Position numbers and translations under genes: made by a program
NCBI GenBank assembly: GCA_910591455.2
Contig: OU342821.1
Span: 1,933,501-1,997,500 of the forward strand
Direction of reading: 5' to 3'
From: Pholis gunnellus
Taxonomy: Eukaryota > Chordata > Actinopteri > Perciformes > Pholidae
Length of the DNA stretch: 64,000 nt
Shown here: in pieces, positions 12,318 to 22,341 of the stretch
How the letters are laid out: the number at the start of each line of letters is the position of its first letter
Position numbering within the stretch: position 1 is the stretch's first letter
Notes under the pieces: generated by a model
What the model was told of the DNA's origin: nothing
The model's database searches: none
What the model saw: the letters and a program-made list of their open reading frames with translations, nothing else

Positions 12318-12428
12318 GCGGCACACACGACTGTGACTCATGGTAGAGCAGGTTTGTCCTACAATCAGATGATCGGCGGTTCGATCCCCGGCTCCTTAAG
12401 TCCATGTCGATGTGTTCTTGGGCAGGAC
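12318..12428 (+). mobile_element. tRNA-derived SINE, 5' part (split by insertions)
   Basis: It has an RNA polymerase III A box (TGGTAGAGCAGG, 12341-12352) and B box (GGTTCGATCCC, 12378-12388) about 26 bp apart, followed by 'gtgttcttgggcagg'. The SINE body resumes at about 12591-12647 ('ttaaccccaaattgctccc') and again at 13808-13895 after two insertions. A second copy of the body lies in reverse at about 46640-46870. It is not a functional tRNA because the ends do not form an acceptor stem. Confidence 0.75.
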
Positions 12429-12590
12429 CAGGACTAGGCTGATGGATGGCTGAAGGGCACTTGGTTGTATTGTTCTCTATGAATGATGAATGTATGATGC
12501 AGAGCAGGACACACAAGACTCATCTTTTCTTCCAGAGGAGGTAGCTGTTTGCAAAGCGGAGCACAGCCCAGAGGTTTCCTTCAGTTTGGG
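12429..12590. repeat. 155-bp dispersed unit, copy 2, inserted in the SINE
   Basis: It is almost identical to 11446-11608 and sits between 'cttgggcaggac' and 'acttaacccc', which are contiguous in the SINE family as I know it. That makes it an insertion into the SINE. Because the flanks of the two copies differ, some mobilisation mechanism is implied; none is visible. Confidence 0.65.
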
Positions 12591-12647
12591 TACTTAACCC
12601 CAAATTGCTCCCGCAGGTTGTTCCTGCGGTGTATGAATAGGTGTAAA
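12591..12647 (+). mobile_element. tRNA-derived SINE, middle part
   Basis: Continuation of the SINE body ('ttaaccccaaattgctccc' then 'gtgtatgaataggtgtaaa'). Its last eight bases, GGTGTAAA at 12640-12647, are duplicated at 13800-13807 by the hAT insertion that splits it. Confidence 0.75.
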
Positions 12648-13799
12648 CAGTGGTGGGCCGTCAGGGCCTGCAAAGCCTTCTCTGCTGGCCTAAACAGAAT
12701 CACAAAGTTAGAGCTATTTTATAATTTAATAATTTTTCTTAAATACACTACATGTATTGTAATTTATACAAATATTTTTCCTATTATCTTATTTTCTCAT
12801 TGCACAGCTAGTGTCTTCCTCAGTTGCTCTGCTTCCAGTGCAGCTTGTTTTAAGTAGAGCTTTTATCCAATCAGAATTCACCTCTGTGTCTCTAGGTAGA
12901 AGAGAGGCCCGAGGCCTGCACACTCACAAGTGAATCCCTATGCAGTTTAAGTAAATGGGACGATATTGTTGATTGTCATAGTGTTTGAAATGTTGGGCGT
13001 ATTCTTTGACATGCCAGAGCTGCTAGCTGGCCTATAAGCACTTCAGCATTAACGTGCAGGTCAGTTTTAAGGTGCAGCACTGCAGTGAGGTGCAGCGTGC
13101 GCTGTGATTGGTCAGTGGGCGAGTGACTATTGTGAAACGAAACTTAAAGTAGCCAACAGAGCTTAGTCGGAGTAGTAAGAGTTCAAATTGAAAGATATGG
13201 AAGAAATTATTAGCATTTTGCTTGGTGTATATCTCTTTTTTTTTTTACCTAGCTTTATTTTTTTAACACTCAATGGCTGAAGGAGGAGAAACGGATTTGT
13301 GAGTTGGGATTTAACCGTGGGATTAAACTCTTTGTCAACAAAGAAAGGAGCATGGGGTTTGGTAAGTCAACTGCGTTTTTTTACATCTAATATCTGAATG
13401 GCCCTTGAGTGTGTTGCAGAATGCGTATTGCTGCTGTTGTTTTCCTGTTAAACTAGTTAGCGTAGCTTCCCAGAACACTTGCAGAGCATCAGCTGTTTTT
13501 TGTTGGCGTTTGTTCCGGTTCAGAGGTCACACAGACTGTTCCTACGTGAGCGCAGAAAACATTATATTTCCCACAATTTAAGCTTCTGCATTTTCCAAAT
13601 GCACTAGTATTATTCAAACGTATTGTTCGGTTTGTAAGCCTCGTACGAACGGTTTAATACGTATATGTATATAGTTACAGCCCGAAAAACGAATAATAAC
13701 CGTAGCTGTGGCGTCATAATGAGGTTATTAGGTGGTATTTCAGCTGCAGGACAGCAGTGAAGGCCCAGGTATAAAATGCATATAAAATGCCCGCCACTG
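12648..13799 (+). mobile_element. hAT element, copy 1 (non-autonomous, 1.15 kb)
   Basis: It starts CAGTGGTGGGCC and ends GCCCGCCACTG, an imperfect terminal inverted repeat, and is flanked by the perfect 8-bp duplication GGTGTAAA (12640-12647 and 13800-13807). It sits inside a SINE whose sequence is continuous across the insertion. Related copies are at 41750-42931, 56427-57618 (reverse) and a truncated one at 30161-30673. At 13272 a start codon begins a frame matching the first exon seen in the 41750 copy, but here it is broken by substitutions and a stop. No full transposase is present. Confidence 0.9.
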
Positions 13800-13807
13800 G
13801 GTGTAAA

Positions 13808-13895
13808 TGTTAGATAGTCCTGATGGGCACCTTGTATGGTAGCCTCTGCCATCAGTGTATGAATAGGTGTGAATGATGACATGTAGTGTTATGCT
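13808..13895 (+). mobile_element. tRNA-derived SINE, 3' part
   Basis: The SINE resumes after the hAT element with 'agatagtcctgatgggcac' and 'atgacatgtagtgtt'. The tail expected from the reverse copy at 46640-46870 is missing because a different repeat beginning near 13902 replaces it. Confidence 0.65.
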
Positions 13896-13901
13896 GTGTT
13901 C

Positions 13902-14750
13902 ACACATACATACAAAGTCTATGCACAGACGCGATGAGACTGGAGTGACGCAAATTTGCGATGGAGCGGTGCGAATTCGCATGAAGTCGGTTGAATTTGT
14001 GTCAAACGGCAAAACGCCCCAAACGTGTGAGTTGAAATTGTTCAACTTCGGCGAAAAAATGGCGTGACGCTGCTGTCAGGATCCCTGTCGGACCTGTTGT
14101 GTGTTACCTCAGCTTCCCCTGATCTCCTCTCCTCATGTGTTCTGTCATTCCCATTTGTTGTTGTGTGCCATGTGCTCTGGGATTTTCCTCTGCCTCCAGA
14201 CACCTCCCATGGCCACACCCCTGACTAGTGCACAGCTGCGGACACTCCAGCCGATTACCTCTCGCAGGCTGATACACCAGACTCTGATCACACTAATCCT
14301 TCCCCTGCCACTATATCAACCCTGGTCCTGCAGTCTGGGGTGGTCAGTTGTTACTGTCTTCCGCCCGCTTCGACCCCGTATCGTCTTCTGCCTCGAGCGC
14401 CTGCCTCTGGTGTTCGCCGGTCCGGGAATCCCTCGTGCCCTCCGTAGTGTTCCAACGGGACTTCACACCGTCGATCTGCCTGCCCTCTGGTGTCGGACTA
14501 CGGGTACCTCGCCGTTGATCCGGCCTGCACGTTGTGTCGGACCACGGGCTCCATACAGCCATTCCTGTCCTTTTCATCCTGGTAAAATAAAATCTGTTAT
14601 ACCAGACTCTGTCTCCTGTGGTCTTGCTATTGGGTCCTAGATCTTGCACTCCCGTGACAGCTGCGGCGCGATAGCCTATCAGCGTTGAGATGTTTCTCCT
14701 GTCATCACTGACGTCCTGTCGTTGTTGAATCAGGAAAAAAATGCTTGAGC
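13902..14750. mobile_element. Unclassified DNA-transposon-like repeat, interrupted by a solo LTR
   Basis: It begins near 'gctgtgttcacacatac' with CG-rich words such as 'acagacgcgatgagac', a style common in teleost cut-and-paste elements. The sequence on each side of the solo LTR (…ggcgtgacgctgc and ggcgcgatagcctatcagc) is continuous once one copy of GCTGC is removed. I could not define reliable termini. Confidence 0.4.
14074..14659 (+). mobile_element. Solo LTR, gypsy-like, with 5-bp target duplication
   Basis: It begins TGTCAGGATCCC and ends CCCGTGACA, the TG...CA ends of an LTR with a short inverted repeat (TGTCA/TGACA). It is flanked by the perfect 5-bp duplication GCTGC at 14069-14073 and 14660-14664. 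Near the 3' end AATAAA at about 14586 is followed by 'gactctgtctcctgtgg', a plausible R/U5 arrangement. At 586 bp with no internal domain, it is a solo LTR left by LTR-LTR recombination. The long open frames on both strands inside it are chance. The gypsy assignment rests on general resemblance to fish LTRs. Confidence 0.85.
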
Positions 14751-14762
14751 CGTGTTCACCCA

Positions 14763-15100
14763 GAGCACCACCAGCTATCCTGGAAACTTCGGCGGGAACC
14801 AGCTACTGGTTCGATTAGTCTTTCACCCCTATACCCAGGTCGGACGACCGATTTGCACGTCAGGACTGCTACAGGCCTCCACCAGAGTTTCCTCTGGCTT
14901 CGCCCTGCCCAGACATAGTTCACCACGGGCCGGTGGTGTGCCCGATGCTGCGGGGTCAGGATCCCACCTCACCTGGCACGCTGGCCCTCACTTTCATTGC
15001 GCCACGGGGTTTGCTTCACCCTCTGATTCGCGTGTGCGTTAGACTCCTTGGTCTGTGTTTCAAGACGGGTCTGATGTGTTGCCGACATCGCCGCAGACTC
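14763..15100 (-). pseudogene. Antisense 28S rRNA fragment
   Basis: Read on the minus strand this matches the conserved large-subunit rRNA region that I recognise from vertebrate 28S. Successive landmarks (shown as on the plus strand) are 'gaaccagctactggttcgat', 'cccctatacccaggtcggac', 'gaccgatttgcacgtcagga', 'cagagtttcctctggcttcg', 'actttcattgcgccacgg', 'ttagactccttggtctgtgt' and 'tcaagacgggtctgatg'. The order is collinear with 28S, but the variable expansion segments are shortened, a few bases of 'atctagtagctgg' are lost, and scattered substitutions are present. It is therefore a dead fragment and not part of an rDNA unit. It lies among retroelement debris. Confidence 0.9.
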
Positions 15101-15222
15101 CTGACACCTTTTACTTGAGCCGATACCCGCCCCGCCATAACGTGTGGCTGGCTAGACACAGTGAATACAGCTCGATAAAATCCACGGAGCTCCTCCGGAT
15201 GTTATGAACCCAGACAAGCCAG

Positions 15223-17000
15223 ATGTGTGGACATGCCACTGCAACTGCTGAGCGACTGTGGCATGAGGGTTTTCTTTTATTCAACAAACTTATCGTCATG
15301 GTTTTCACAATGCCTGGGGTCTGCCTTGGTGGTGTGTGGCCACCGGCGGAGGAATGTCGCATCAATCTCCAGAACTTCAGACCCCTAATATGGGGGAGAC
15401 ACGTGTTGGGGAGGACAGACAACCTCACCATGGTAGCCAACATCAACAGGCACGGCAGAGTTTGGACTGCTGTGCTGTTGAGGACAGTGGAGAGCCTCTG
15501 GTTGTGGGCCACAGAGCACCTGTTGTCTCTGAAGGATCTCCATATTATTCAACTGGAGGACAGCAACTTCATGCCGAGAGGTGTACCACTATGAGTCAAG
15601 TGGAAAGCGGAAGTGGATCTTTTGATGCGACACCCATTGCCCGCTATGGTTCTCCTTGGCACGCAGGACGATCCATTCCTGGGAGTGGACGCAATTGCAC
15701 ACCTGCCATGGCCAAAAAAGTTGCTTCACACCTTTTCGACATTTTATCTTGTCCCTCTCCTGCTGCGAAGGGTGAGGCAGGAGCAGTTGTTGGTCATTCT
15801 GGTAGCCCCGGGTATAAATTACAATTCCCCAGTTCCAGGGCTTCTGTCTCAGGAGGTGGGTGCAATAAGCCCACTCTGGGCCATCCTCTCCAGGCTTGTC
15901 TCCTGAGAGGGACTGCCTTAGGAGGGCTGGGCTGTCTGTACAGATTGTGCAGACCATCCAGGAGGCAAAAGCGTGATCCATCATCAAAGTGTCAGGGTTC
16001 CAACACTTGTGCGAGGAAAAGAGGCTAGAGCTTCTGTCCTGTGCAGTTGGGTATATTCTTCCCTTTTTGCTGGATAGAGGGCTGTTTCATGTCACTGTTA
16101 GTGTATGCAGCAGCTATTTCTTCCTGACACCCAGTGATGCATGCCTCCTCCCCCCTGCCATTGGTGCTCGATGCCCTGGCGAAGGGTCCCTTTCAGCCTC
16201 TGGAGCGCTTGTCTCTGAAGGTATTGTCATTAAAGACAGCTTTGCTGCTTACACTGAATTTAGAAGAGAGTTTGTGAACTAACTGCCCTGTTAAAGTACC
16301 TCAGTTGCTTGCTGTTTTGTGGTGACCGCAGTCGGGCTACCCTCAGACCAAAATCGTTATTGTTGCCAAGAGCCTAAGGAGTTCTTTCAGGTTGAGGGTT
16401 ATACAGCTGGATGCAAAGTTACATCTGCTTTGCCCACTTTCTGTATTGGATTGTTATGTTGAAAGCACAGCCCCATCTGACACACTGAACAGCTGTTTGT
16501 GTGCTTTGGGGAGGGTGTGGTCAAAGCCCAATCCAACACCTGGCGGGAGGGCTTTTGTGTGTGTCACCCAAGCCTTTAGGCTCGTTCGTTCATACAGTTC
16601 TATTGCTTGGTTCTTTTGTAGGGTCTGTGCTTGCTGGAGCGACAGAGGACTGGTGAGAAGAATGGGGTGTGTGTCGGTTGTGCTGCGTCTGGCCCCCCCC
16701 TCTGGGCATGAAACATCTACATGTCCCCATGCTCTTTGATGAACCAGGGAATGTGATGTGCAGGGTGTCTAACGCTTGTCTTTTTGACTCCTACAGGGTT
16801 AGGCCATGGCTTTACCCAGTTCAGTTACTCACTATCTGGGTTGGCTGGCACCTCCTACCTCTCCGCTGTGTTGGCCTAGGTCATGTCGCAACAGGGCTTG
16901 CACTCATCGGGCTCCACACACTGTACCCATGCAGTCTAGTAGAGAGCGGAGCCTTTGTGATTTAGAATGGTTATGCTATTGTAACCCTAGTTCAATAAGA
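15223..17000 (+). pseudogene. DIRS-like retrotransposon coding remnant (RNase H and tyrosine recombinase)
   Basis: Several frames, joined by frameshifts, read like the 3' half of a fish DIRS pol. At 15400 HVLGRTDNLTMVANINRHG resembles the RNase H segment with RTD/N followed by 'INR.GG'. From 15613 'VDLLMRHPL...GVDAIAHLPWP...LRRVRQEQLLVILVAP' resembles the linker following RNase H. Near 16020-16130 'ELLSCAVGYILPFLLDRG' looks like the helical N-terminal part of a tyrosine recombinase, and near 16392-16560 'KLHLLCPLSVLDCYVESTAP' like its catalytic part. Multiple stops and shifts make it inactive. The element probably ends near 17240. Confidence 0.6.
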
Positions 17001-17059
17001 ACAGGTGGCTTCCTCTACCAAGGGGAACCCGCTACTCCTACGCCACTCGCTGAAGAAGT

Positions 17060-17240
17060 TGTGGGATAACAGGCAGCAGTGTGTGCTGATTGATATACTG
17101 TGTGGTTCACACGTATTCGGGCAGGCAAGCGCTGATTGATGGTCTGTGTTAGTGCAAATTTTCAGTGGCCGAATGCATGCTCGTGACTGGAGGAGAATAT
17201 TACCCATAAAGTCCAGTAGAGGGCTGTGCTTTTAGATTAG
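17060..17240. mobile_element. Probable DIRS-like terminal repeat (right copy)
   Basis: It follows the recombinase-like debris and is the diverged reverse complement of 12170-12317. The two would be inverted termini about 5 kb apart with later insertions between them. Beyond 17240 the sequence character changes. Confidence 0.5.
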
Positions 17241-17244
17241 GGTT

Positions 17245-18981
17245 ACAATATAACATTCGTTATATCTCATTTGTTTAATCCATTCTTCAAGAAACAGTTC
17301 CAACATATCACTTTAAACCACTAATTGACTCTACTGTTCTGTTAGTGTACAGAACAAGAAAAGCAGCGGAGGATTACTTTTGGTTCCCTACTGCCCCTGG
17401 TTACTGCCCCGGCAGCATTTTTTTATGGTTCGTCCACGATCAACTTCCCGGATAGCACCCACATATGCACCCCTAATGTACTAGATGTCCCGAGTCCAAA
17501 TCCCGGATGAGCCCACACTTTATATTATGCCCTGATCTAGGGGTGTGGGAATGCAACATAAGAACATAGACACAGAGAGCAGATGAATGCAACAATTAAC
17601 AATTAAATTGCTGGAGGCAGTAACACAGCAATGTTGTAATTATTTACAGAGAAGTTTGTATCCAGGGTGAACCAAAGGCCAAAACAATAAACAAAACTAA
17701 CTACATTCCTGTTCGGAGTTCTGGCTCATCCTTATAACAAAAAGAAAGAAACAAAATACTAAATCAATCAAACAAGACTAAACCTTACTCTCTAGACTAA
17801 GCATAACCAAGAGAAAACAGTGTAAAACCTAAACGGTGATTTAACCCTATTACTGTACACACAAGTCTAAGCTATTTACAATGCAAGTGAAAGTGTAGTG
17901 GTGGAGCTAAAGCTATCTGTACAGAAAATGTACAAAGAAAAACAGTTTCAAAAGCTCCAAAACCTAGTGAGGGCTGGTTGTCGAATGAACTTAACTCAAC
18001 ACTGTCCCCACAGAACTTTACACAGAACGTTACAAACGTTTGGACAGGCGAGGGAGAATGAGGCTCTGCTGGGAGCATCAGTCCATCAGCTGTGACATTC
18101 GGGAAGCTAAATAGACCGGCCCATCGTCGTCAGCCGATTTGCACCTGTCAAACACCTAGATCCTCAGAGAAGAGAGAGCTCTCATTCTTCATTATTAGAG
18201 AAACACAATTATTATAAATGCAAACAACAATATATGGCTGGAGCTGAAACACCTATGTTACCGCTACCGCTCCCATTAAGAAATTGAGCTAAACCATGGG
18301 GCAATCTAGCTGCAGAAGTCACTGTATTGATCTGTATTATTTCAACAACAAGCCGATGCGTCCTTATTCAAGTTTCCACAAGTTTCCACCGGATAATTAA
18401 TTGCAAGTTCGCTGTGTTACTGCGATCAGAAGAGACGATTGTGCCACTTTCAAAATTCTTTGTGGGAGCACCTATGTTTCCTGTCTTCATTTAAAACTCC
18501 GAAAGGATAAGACGTCTTAAAAAGGAGGCTGTTCCTTTGTCTGGAACGACTGGGAAAAAAGCCAAAAACGGCTGGTGTCAGGAGAATGTTACCTCAGGCG
18601 GTGCAGCTGCCGCCCCTTACCCTGACCATGACTATGCTTTATCGCCTCCACCTGGTCAGTTTAAGGCCTCCCAATAAGAGTCAATAATACTACAATTTTG
18701 GAGATGGAGTCCAGGCTGACAAAGGGTTTTTAACTGAGGATATGCTGTCAGTGACATTGTAATTTTAATTTAAGGAAAAGAGACACAGACAATAGCATCA
18801 CACATTCCTACTTTTGAATTTAAAATGAGATCTATTAATCAGCATGTGTGTGACCTACAGTGGATTAAAGAGGGAATTCTCACAAATAATTTATCCCCAA
18901 ATGACACAATATTCCTACTTTTACATGTTCCCGTTTTTTGTTGTCATTCTTGATTGTATACAGTTGATATGTTTTTATAAT
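17245..18981. other. Intergenic DNA between DIRS remnant and Rex3, no gene seen
   Basis: No coding region can be supported. A tRNA-Pro-like 3' half lies at about 17483-17516. 'cattcctacttttgaattt' near 18805 and 'atattcctacttttacatg' near 18910 are weakly similar to each other. The remainder looks like old unclassified repeat. Confidence 0.45.
17483..17516 (+). pseudogene. tRNA-Pro-like 3' half
   Basis: 'gatgtcccgagtccaaatcc' followed by 'cggatgagccca' resembles the variable loop, T arm and acceptor 3' strand of vertebrate tRNA-Pro, with about three substitutions. The 5' half is not recognisable. On the minus strand the same bases resemble a proline-tRNA primer binding site of a retrovirus-like element, but the similarity extends past the usual 18 nt into the T arm, and no LTR end is adjacent. 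A tRNA-derived pseudogene is therefore the better reading. Confidence 0.4.
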
Positions 18982-21900
18982 ACTCCTCCGCGTACTCCTC
19001 CGCGAATCGCCACCTTACCGTGGTGGAGGAGTTTGAGTGGCTCAGTGATCCTGGGAGCTATGTTGTCCGGGGCAGTAGCCCCTGGTAGGGTCTCCCAAGG
19101 CAAACAGGTCTCAGGGGAGAGCCCAGACTAAGAGCGGTTCAAAATAACCCTGATGTATAGCAGCCCACGGACTTCAGCCACCTCGCCCGGACCAGGGAAA
19201 CCGGGGCACCCTCCCGGAGCCAGACCCAGGAGGGGAGCTCGTTGGCGAGCGTCTGGTGGCCGGGCCTTCGCCCATGGGGCCCGGTCGGGCTCAGCCCGAA
19301 GAAACAACATGGAGCAGCCACCCTGTGGACCCACCACCCGCAGGGACAAGCATCGGGGTCGGGTGCAATGCAGACCGGGCGGCAGGTCAGGCCGGAGGCA
19401 TAGACTAGCTCTAGGGACGTGGAACGTCACCTCGCTAGCGGGGAAAGAGCCAGAGCTGGTGCAAGAGGTGGAGCGATACCAGCTAGATATAGTTGGACTC
19501 ACCTCCACACACAGCACTGGCTCTGGAACCAAGCTCCTGGAGAGGGGTTGGACTTTGTCCTTTTCCGGAGTTGCCCAAGGTGAGAGGCGCCGGGCGGGAG
19601 TGGGGATACTCACGAGCCCCCGGCTGAGCGCCGCTGTGTTGGAGTTCTCCCCGGAGAACGAGAGGGTCGCCTCCATGCGCCTACGGGTTGCGGGGAGCAA
19701 GGCTCTGACTGTGGTTTGTGCTTATGCACCAAACAACAGTTCAGAGTATCCGGCCTTCTTGGAGTCGGTGGGAGGGGTCCTGGAAAGGGCGCCGCCTGCC
19801 GACTCCATAGTTCTCCTGGGGGACTTCAACGCTCACGTGGGCAATGACGGAGAAACCTGGCGGGGGGTGATTGGGAGGAACGGCTTGCCCGATCTGAACC
19901 CGAGTGGTGTCTCGTTATTGGACTTCTGTGCTAGCTACGGTTTGGCCATAACGAACACCATGTTCGAACATAAGGTGGCTCATAAGTGTACCTGGTACCA
20001 GAACACCTTAGGCCGGAGATCAATGATCGACTTTGTAATCGTATCATCTGATCTGCGGCCGTATGTCTTGGACACTCGGGTGAAGAGAGGAGCAGAGCTG
20101 TCAACTGATCACCACCTGGTGGTGAGTTGGATCAGATGGCAGGGGAACCGGTTGGAAAGACCCGGCAAGCCCAAACGTATAGTGAGGGTGAACTGGGAAC
20201 GTCTGGCGGAGGACCCTGTCCGGGAGGTCTTTAACTCCCACCTCCGGAAGAACTTCTCACACATCCCGAGGGAGGCTGGGAACATGGAATCCGAATGGAC
20301 CATGTTCAAAGCCTCTATTGTGGACGCGGCCGCTAGGAGCTGTGGCCGGAAGGTCATCGGTGCCTGTCGTGGCGGCAACCCGAGAACCCGATGGTGGACA
20401 CCGGAGGTGAGGGAAGCCGTCAAGCTGAAGAAGGAGGCCTTCAGGGCCTGTTTGGCCCAGGGGTCTCCTGAAGCAGCTGAGAGGTACCGGCAGGCCAGAA
20501 GGACTGCAGCTGCGGTGGTCGCGGGTGCTAAAACTCGGGCATGGGAGGAGTTCGGGGAGGCCATGGAGAAGGACTTTCGGTTGGCCTCAAGGAGGTTCTG
20601 GCAAACCATCCGACGGCTCAGGAAGGGAAAGCAGGGCCTACCCCAGGCTGTTCTCAGCAGGGGGGGGGAACTGTTGACCCGGACGGGGGACATCGTCGGG
20701 CGGTGGAAAGAACACTTTGAGGAACTCCTAAACCAGACCAACATGTCCTCTGCAGAGGAGGCAGCGCCTGAAGACCTGGGGGGGGGGGCTCACCCATATC
20801 CCTGGCAGAGGTCGCTAAGGTAGTCAAAAAGCTCCTTGGTGGCAAGGCGCCGGGGATGGATGAGATCCGCCCTGAGATGCTGAAGGCGCTGGACACTGTT
20901 GGGCTGTCTTGGCTGACACGCCTCTTCAGTGTCGCATGGGGGTCGGGATCAGTGCCCATGGACTGGCAGACCGGGGTGGTGGTTCCCATTTTCAAAAAGG
21001 GGGACCGGAGAGTGTGCTTGAATTATCGGGGTATCACACTACTCAGCCTCCCGGGGAAAGCTTATGCCAGGGTGCTGGAAAGGAGGCTCCGACCGTTTGT
21101 CGAACCTCGGATTCAAGAGGAGCAGTGCGGATTCCGTCCCGGCCGTGGAACAGTGGACCAGCTCTTCACCCTCGGAAGACTACTGGAGGGGTTCTGGGAG
21201 TTTGCCCAACCAGTCTACATGTGTTTTGTGGACTTGGAGAAGGCTTTCGACCGGGTCCCTCGGGGGTTCTTGTGGGGGGTGCTGCGGGAGTATGGGGTGC
21301 CGGACCCGTTACAACGGGCGATCCCGTCTCTTTACGACTGCAGTAGGAGCTGTGTCCGCATTCTCGGCAATAAGTCAGACACGTTCCCGGTGGGTGTTGG
21401 CCTCCGCCAGGGCTGCCCTTTGTCACCGGTCCTGTTCGTGACTTTCATGGACAGGATTTCTAGGCGCAGCCGGGCGGTGGAGAACGTCAGGTTCGGGGGT
21501 CTCGGGATCACCTCTCTGCTATATGCAGACGATGTGGTCCTGTTGGCCTCCTCGGATCGTGACCTCCAGCATTCATTGGGGCGGTTTGCAGCTGAGTGTG
21601 AAGCGGCGGGGATGAGAGTTAGCACCTCCAAATCCGAGGCCATGGTGCTCTGCCGGAAACCGGTGGATTGCTCCCTCCAGGTGGGGACGGAGTGCCTACC
21701 TCAAGTGAAGGAGTTTAAGTATCTCGGGGTCTTGTTCACGAGTGAGGGTAAGATGGAGCGGGAGATCGACAGGCGGATCGGTGCGGCTGCAGCAGTAAAG
21801 CAGGCGCTGCACCGGACCGTCTTGGTGAAGAGAGAGCTGAGCCGGAAGGCAAAGCTCTCAATTTACTGGTCGGTCTACGTTCCTACCCTCACCTATGGTC

Positions 21901-22341
21901 ACGAACTCTGGGTCGTGACCGAAAGGACAAGGTCGCGGGTACAAGCGGCCGAAATGAGTTTCCTCCGTAGGGTGGCCGGGCTCAGCCTTAGAGATAGGGT
22001 AAGGAGCTCGGACATCAGGAGGGAACTTGGAGTCGAGCCGCTACTCCTTCGCATCGAAAGGAGTCAGCTGAGGTGGTTCGGGCATCTAATTAGGATGCCT
22101 CCTGGACGCCTCCCACTGGAGGTTTTCCGGGCACGTCCAACTGGGAGGAGACCCCGGGGAAGACCCAGAACACGCTGGAGGGATTATATCTCCCAGCTGG
22201 CCTGGGAACGCCTCGGGATCCCCCAGTATGAGCTGGAAAATGTTGCGGGCGAGAGGGAAGTCTGGGTCAGCCTGCTTGGCCTGCTGCCACCGCGACCCGA
22301 CCCCGGATAAGCGGAGGAAAATGGATGGATGGAATGGATGG
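18982..22341 (+). mobile_element. Rex3 / RTE-clade non-LTR retrotransposon, nearly full length
   Basis: The element comprises a short 5' UTR containing 'tactcctccgcg' twice, one long EN-RT reading frame (broken once), and a very short 3' UTR ending in GGAT/ATGG tandem repeats (about 22319-22341). A tiny 3' UTR made of GATG-type repeats is the known hallmark of Rex3 and the RTE clade, and the protein reads as Rex3-like throughout. Most genomic Rex3 copies are 5'-truncated, so a copy with an intact 5' end is uncommon. I did not find a clear target-site duplication. GC content is much higher than in the flanking DNA. Confidence 0.9.
19153..22310 (+). pseudogene. Rex3-type endonuclease-reverse transcriptase, one frameshift
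   Basis: The first frame (19153-20823, 556 residues) carries the APE-type endonuclease: GTWNVTSL near residue 88, GDFNAH at about 223-228, SMIDFVIVSSD near 290, and STDHH near 317. The second frame (open to 22310, lying in a different phase) carries the reverse transcriptase with CGFRPGRGT, VDLEKAFDRV, GLRQGCPLSP and the catalytic YADD at 21522-21533, then a C-terminal region ending RPDPG. The frames join in a run of 11 G at 20778-20788. The phase change equals a 1-base loss or a 2-base gain, so a single homopolymer event, or an assembly error, separates this copy from an intact frame. GLTSTH stands where many APE nucleases have a metal-binding Glu. Confidence 0.9.

Noticed and set aside
12331..12400. 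tRNA gene
   Set aside because: A and B boxes are present, but the ends do not pair as an acceptor stem and the sequence continues into a SINE body.
13610..14067. Short proteins across the hAT right end and neighbouring repeat
   Set aside because: They span transposon boundaries and target duplications, so they cannot be a conserved gene.
14101..14649. 179-residue plus-strand and 101-residue minus-strand proteins
   Set aside because: They lie inside a solo LTR with confirmed ends and target duplication and resemble no protein.
14763..15100. Functional rRNA gene
   Set aside because: Only a short internal 28S segment is present, with deletions and substitutions and no neighbouring rDNA.
17500..18100. 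Endogenous retrovirus with proline primer binding site on the minus strand
   Set aside because: No LTR end adjoins the site, no gag or pol similarity follows, and the match extends as a tRNA would.
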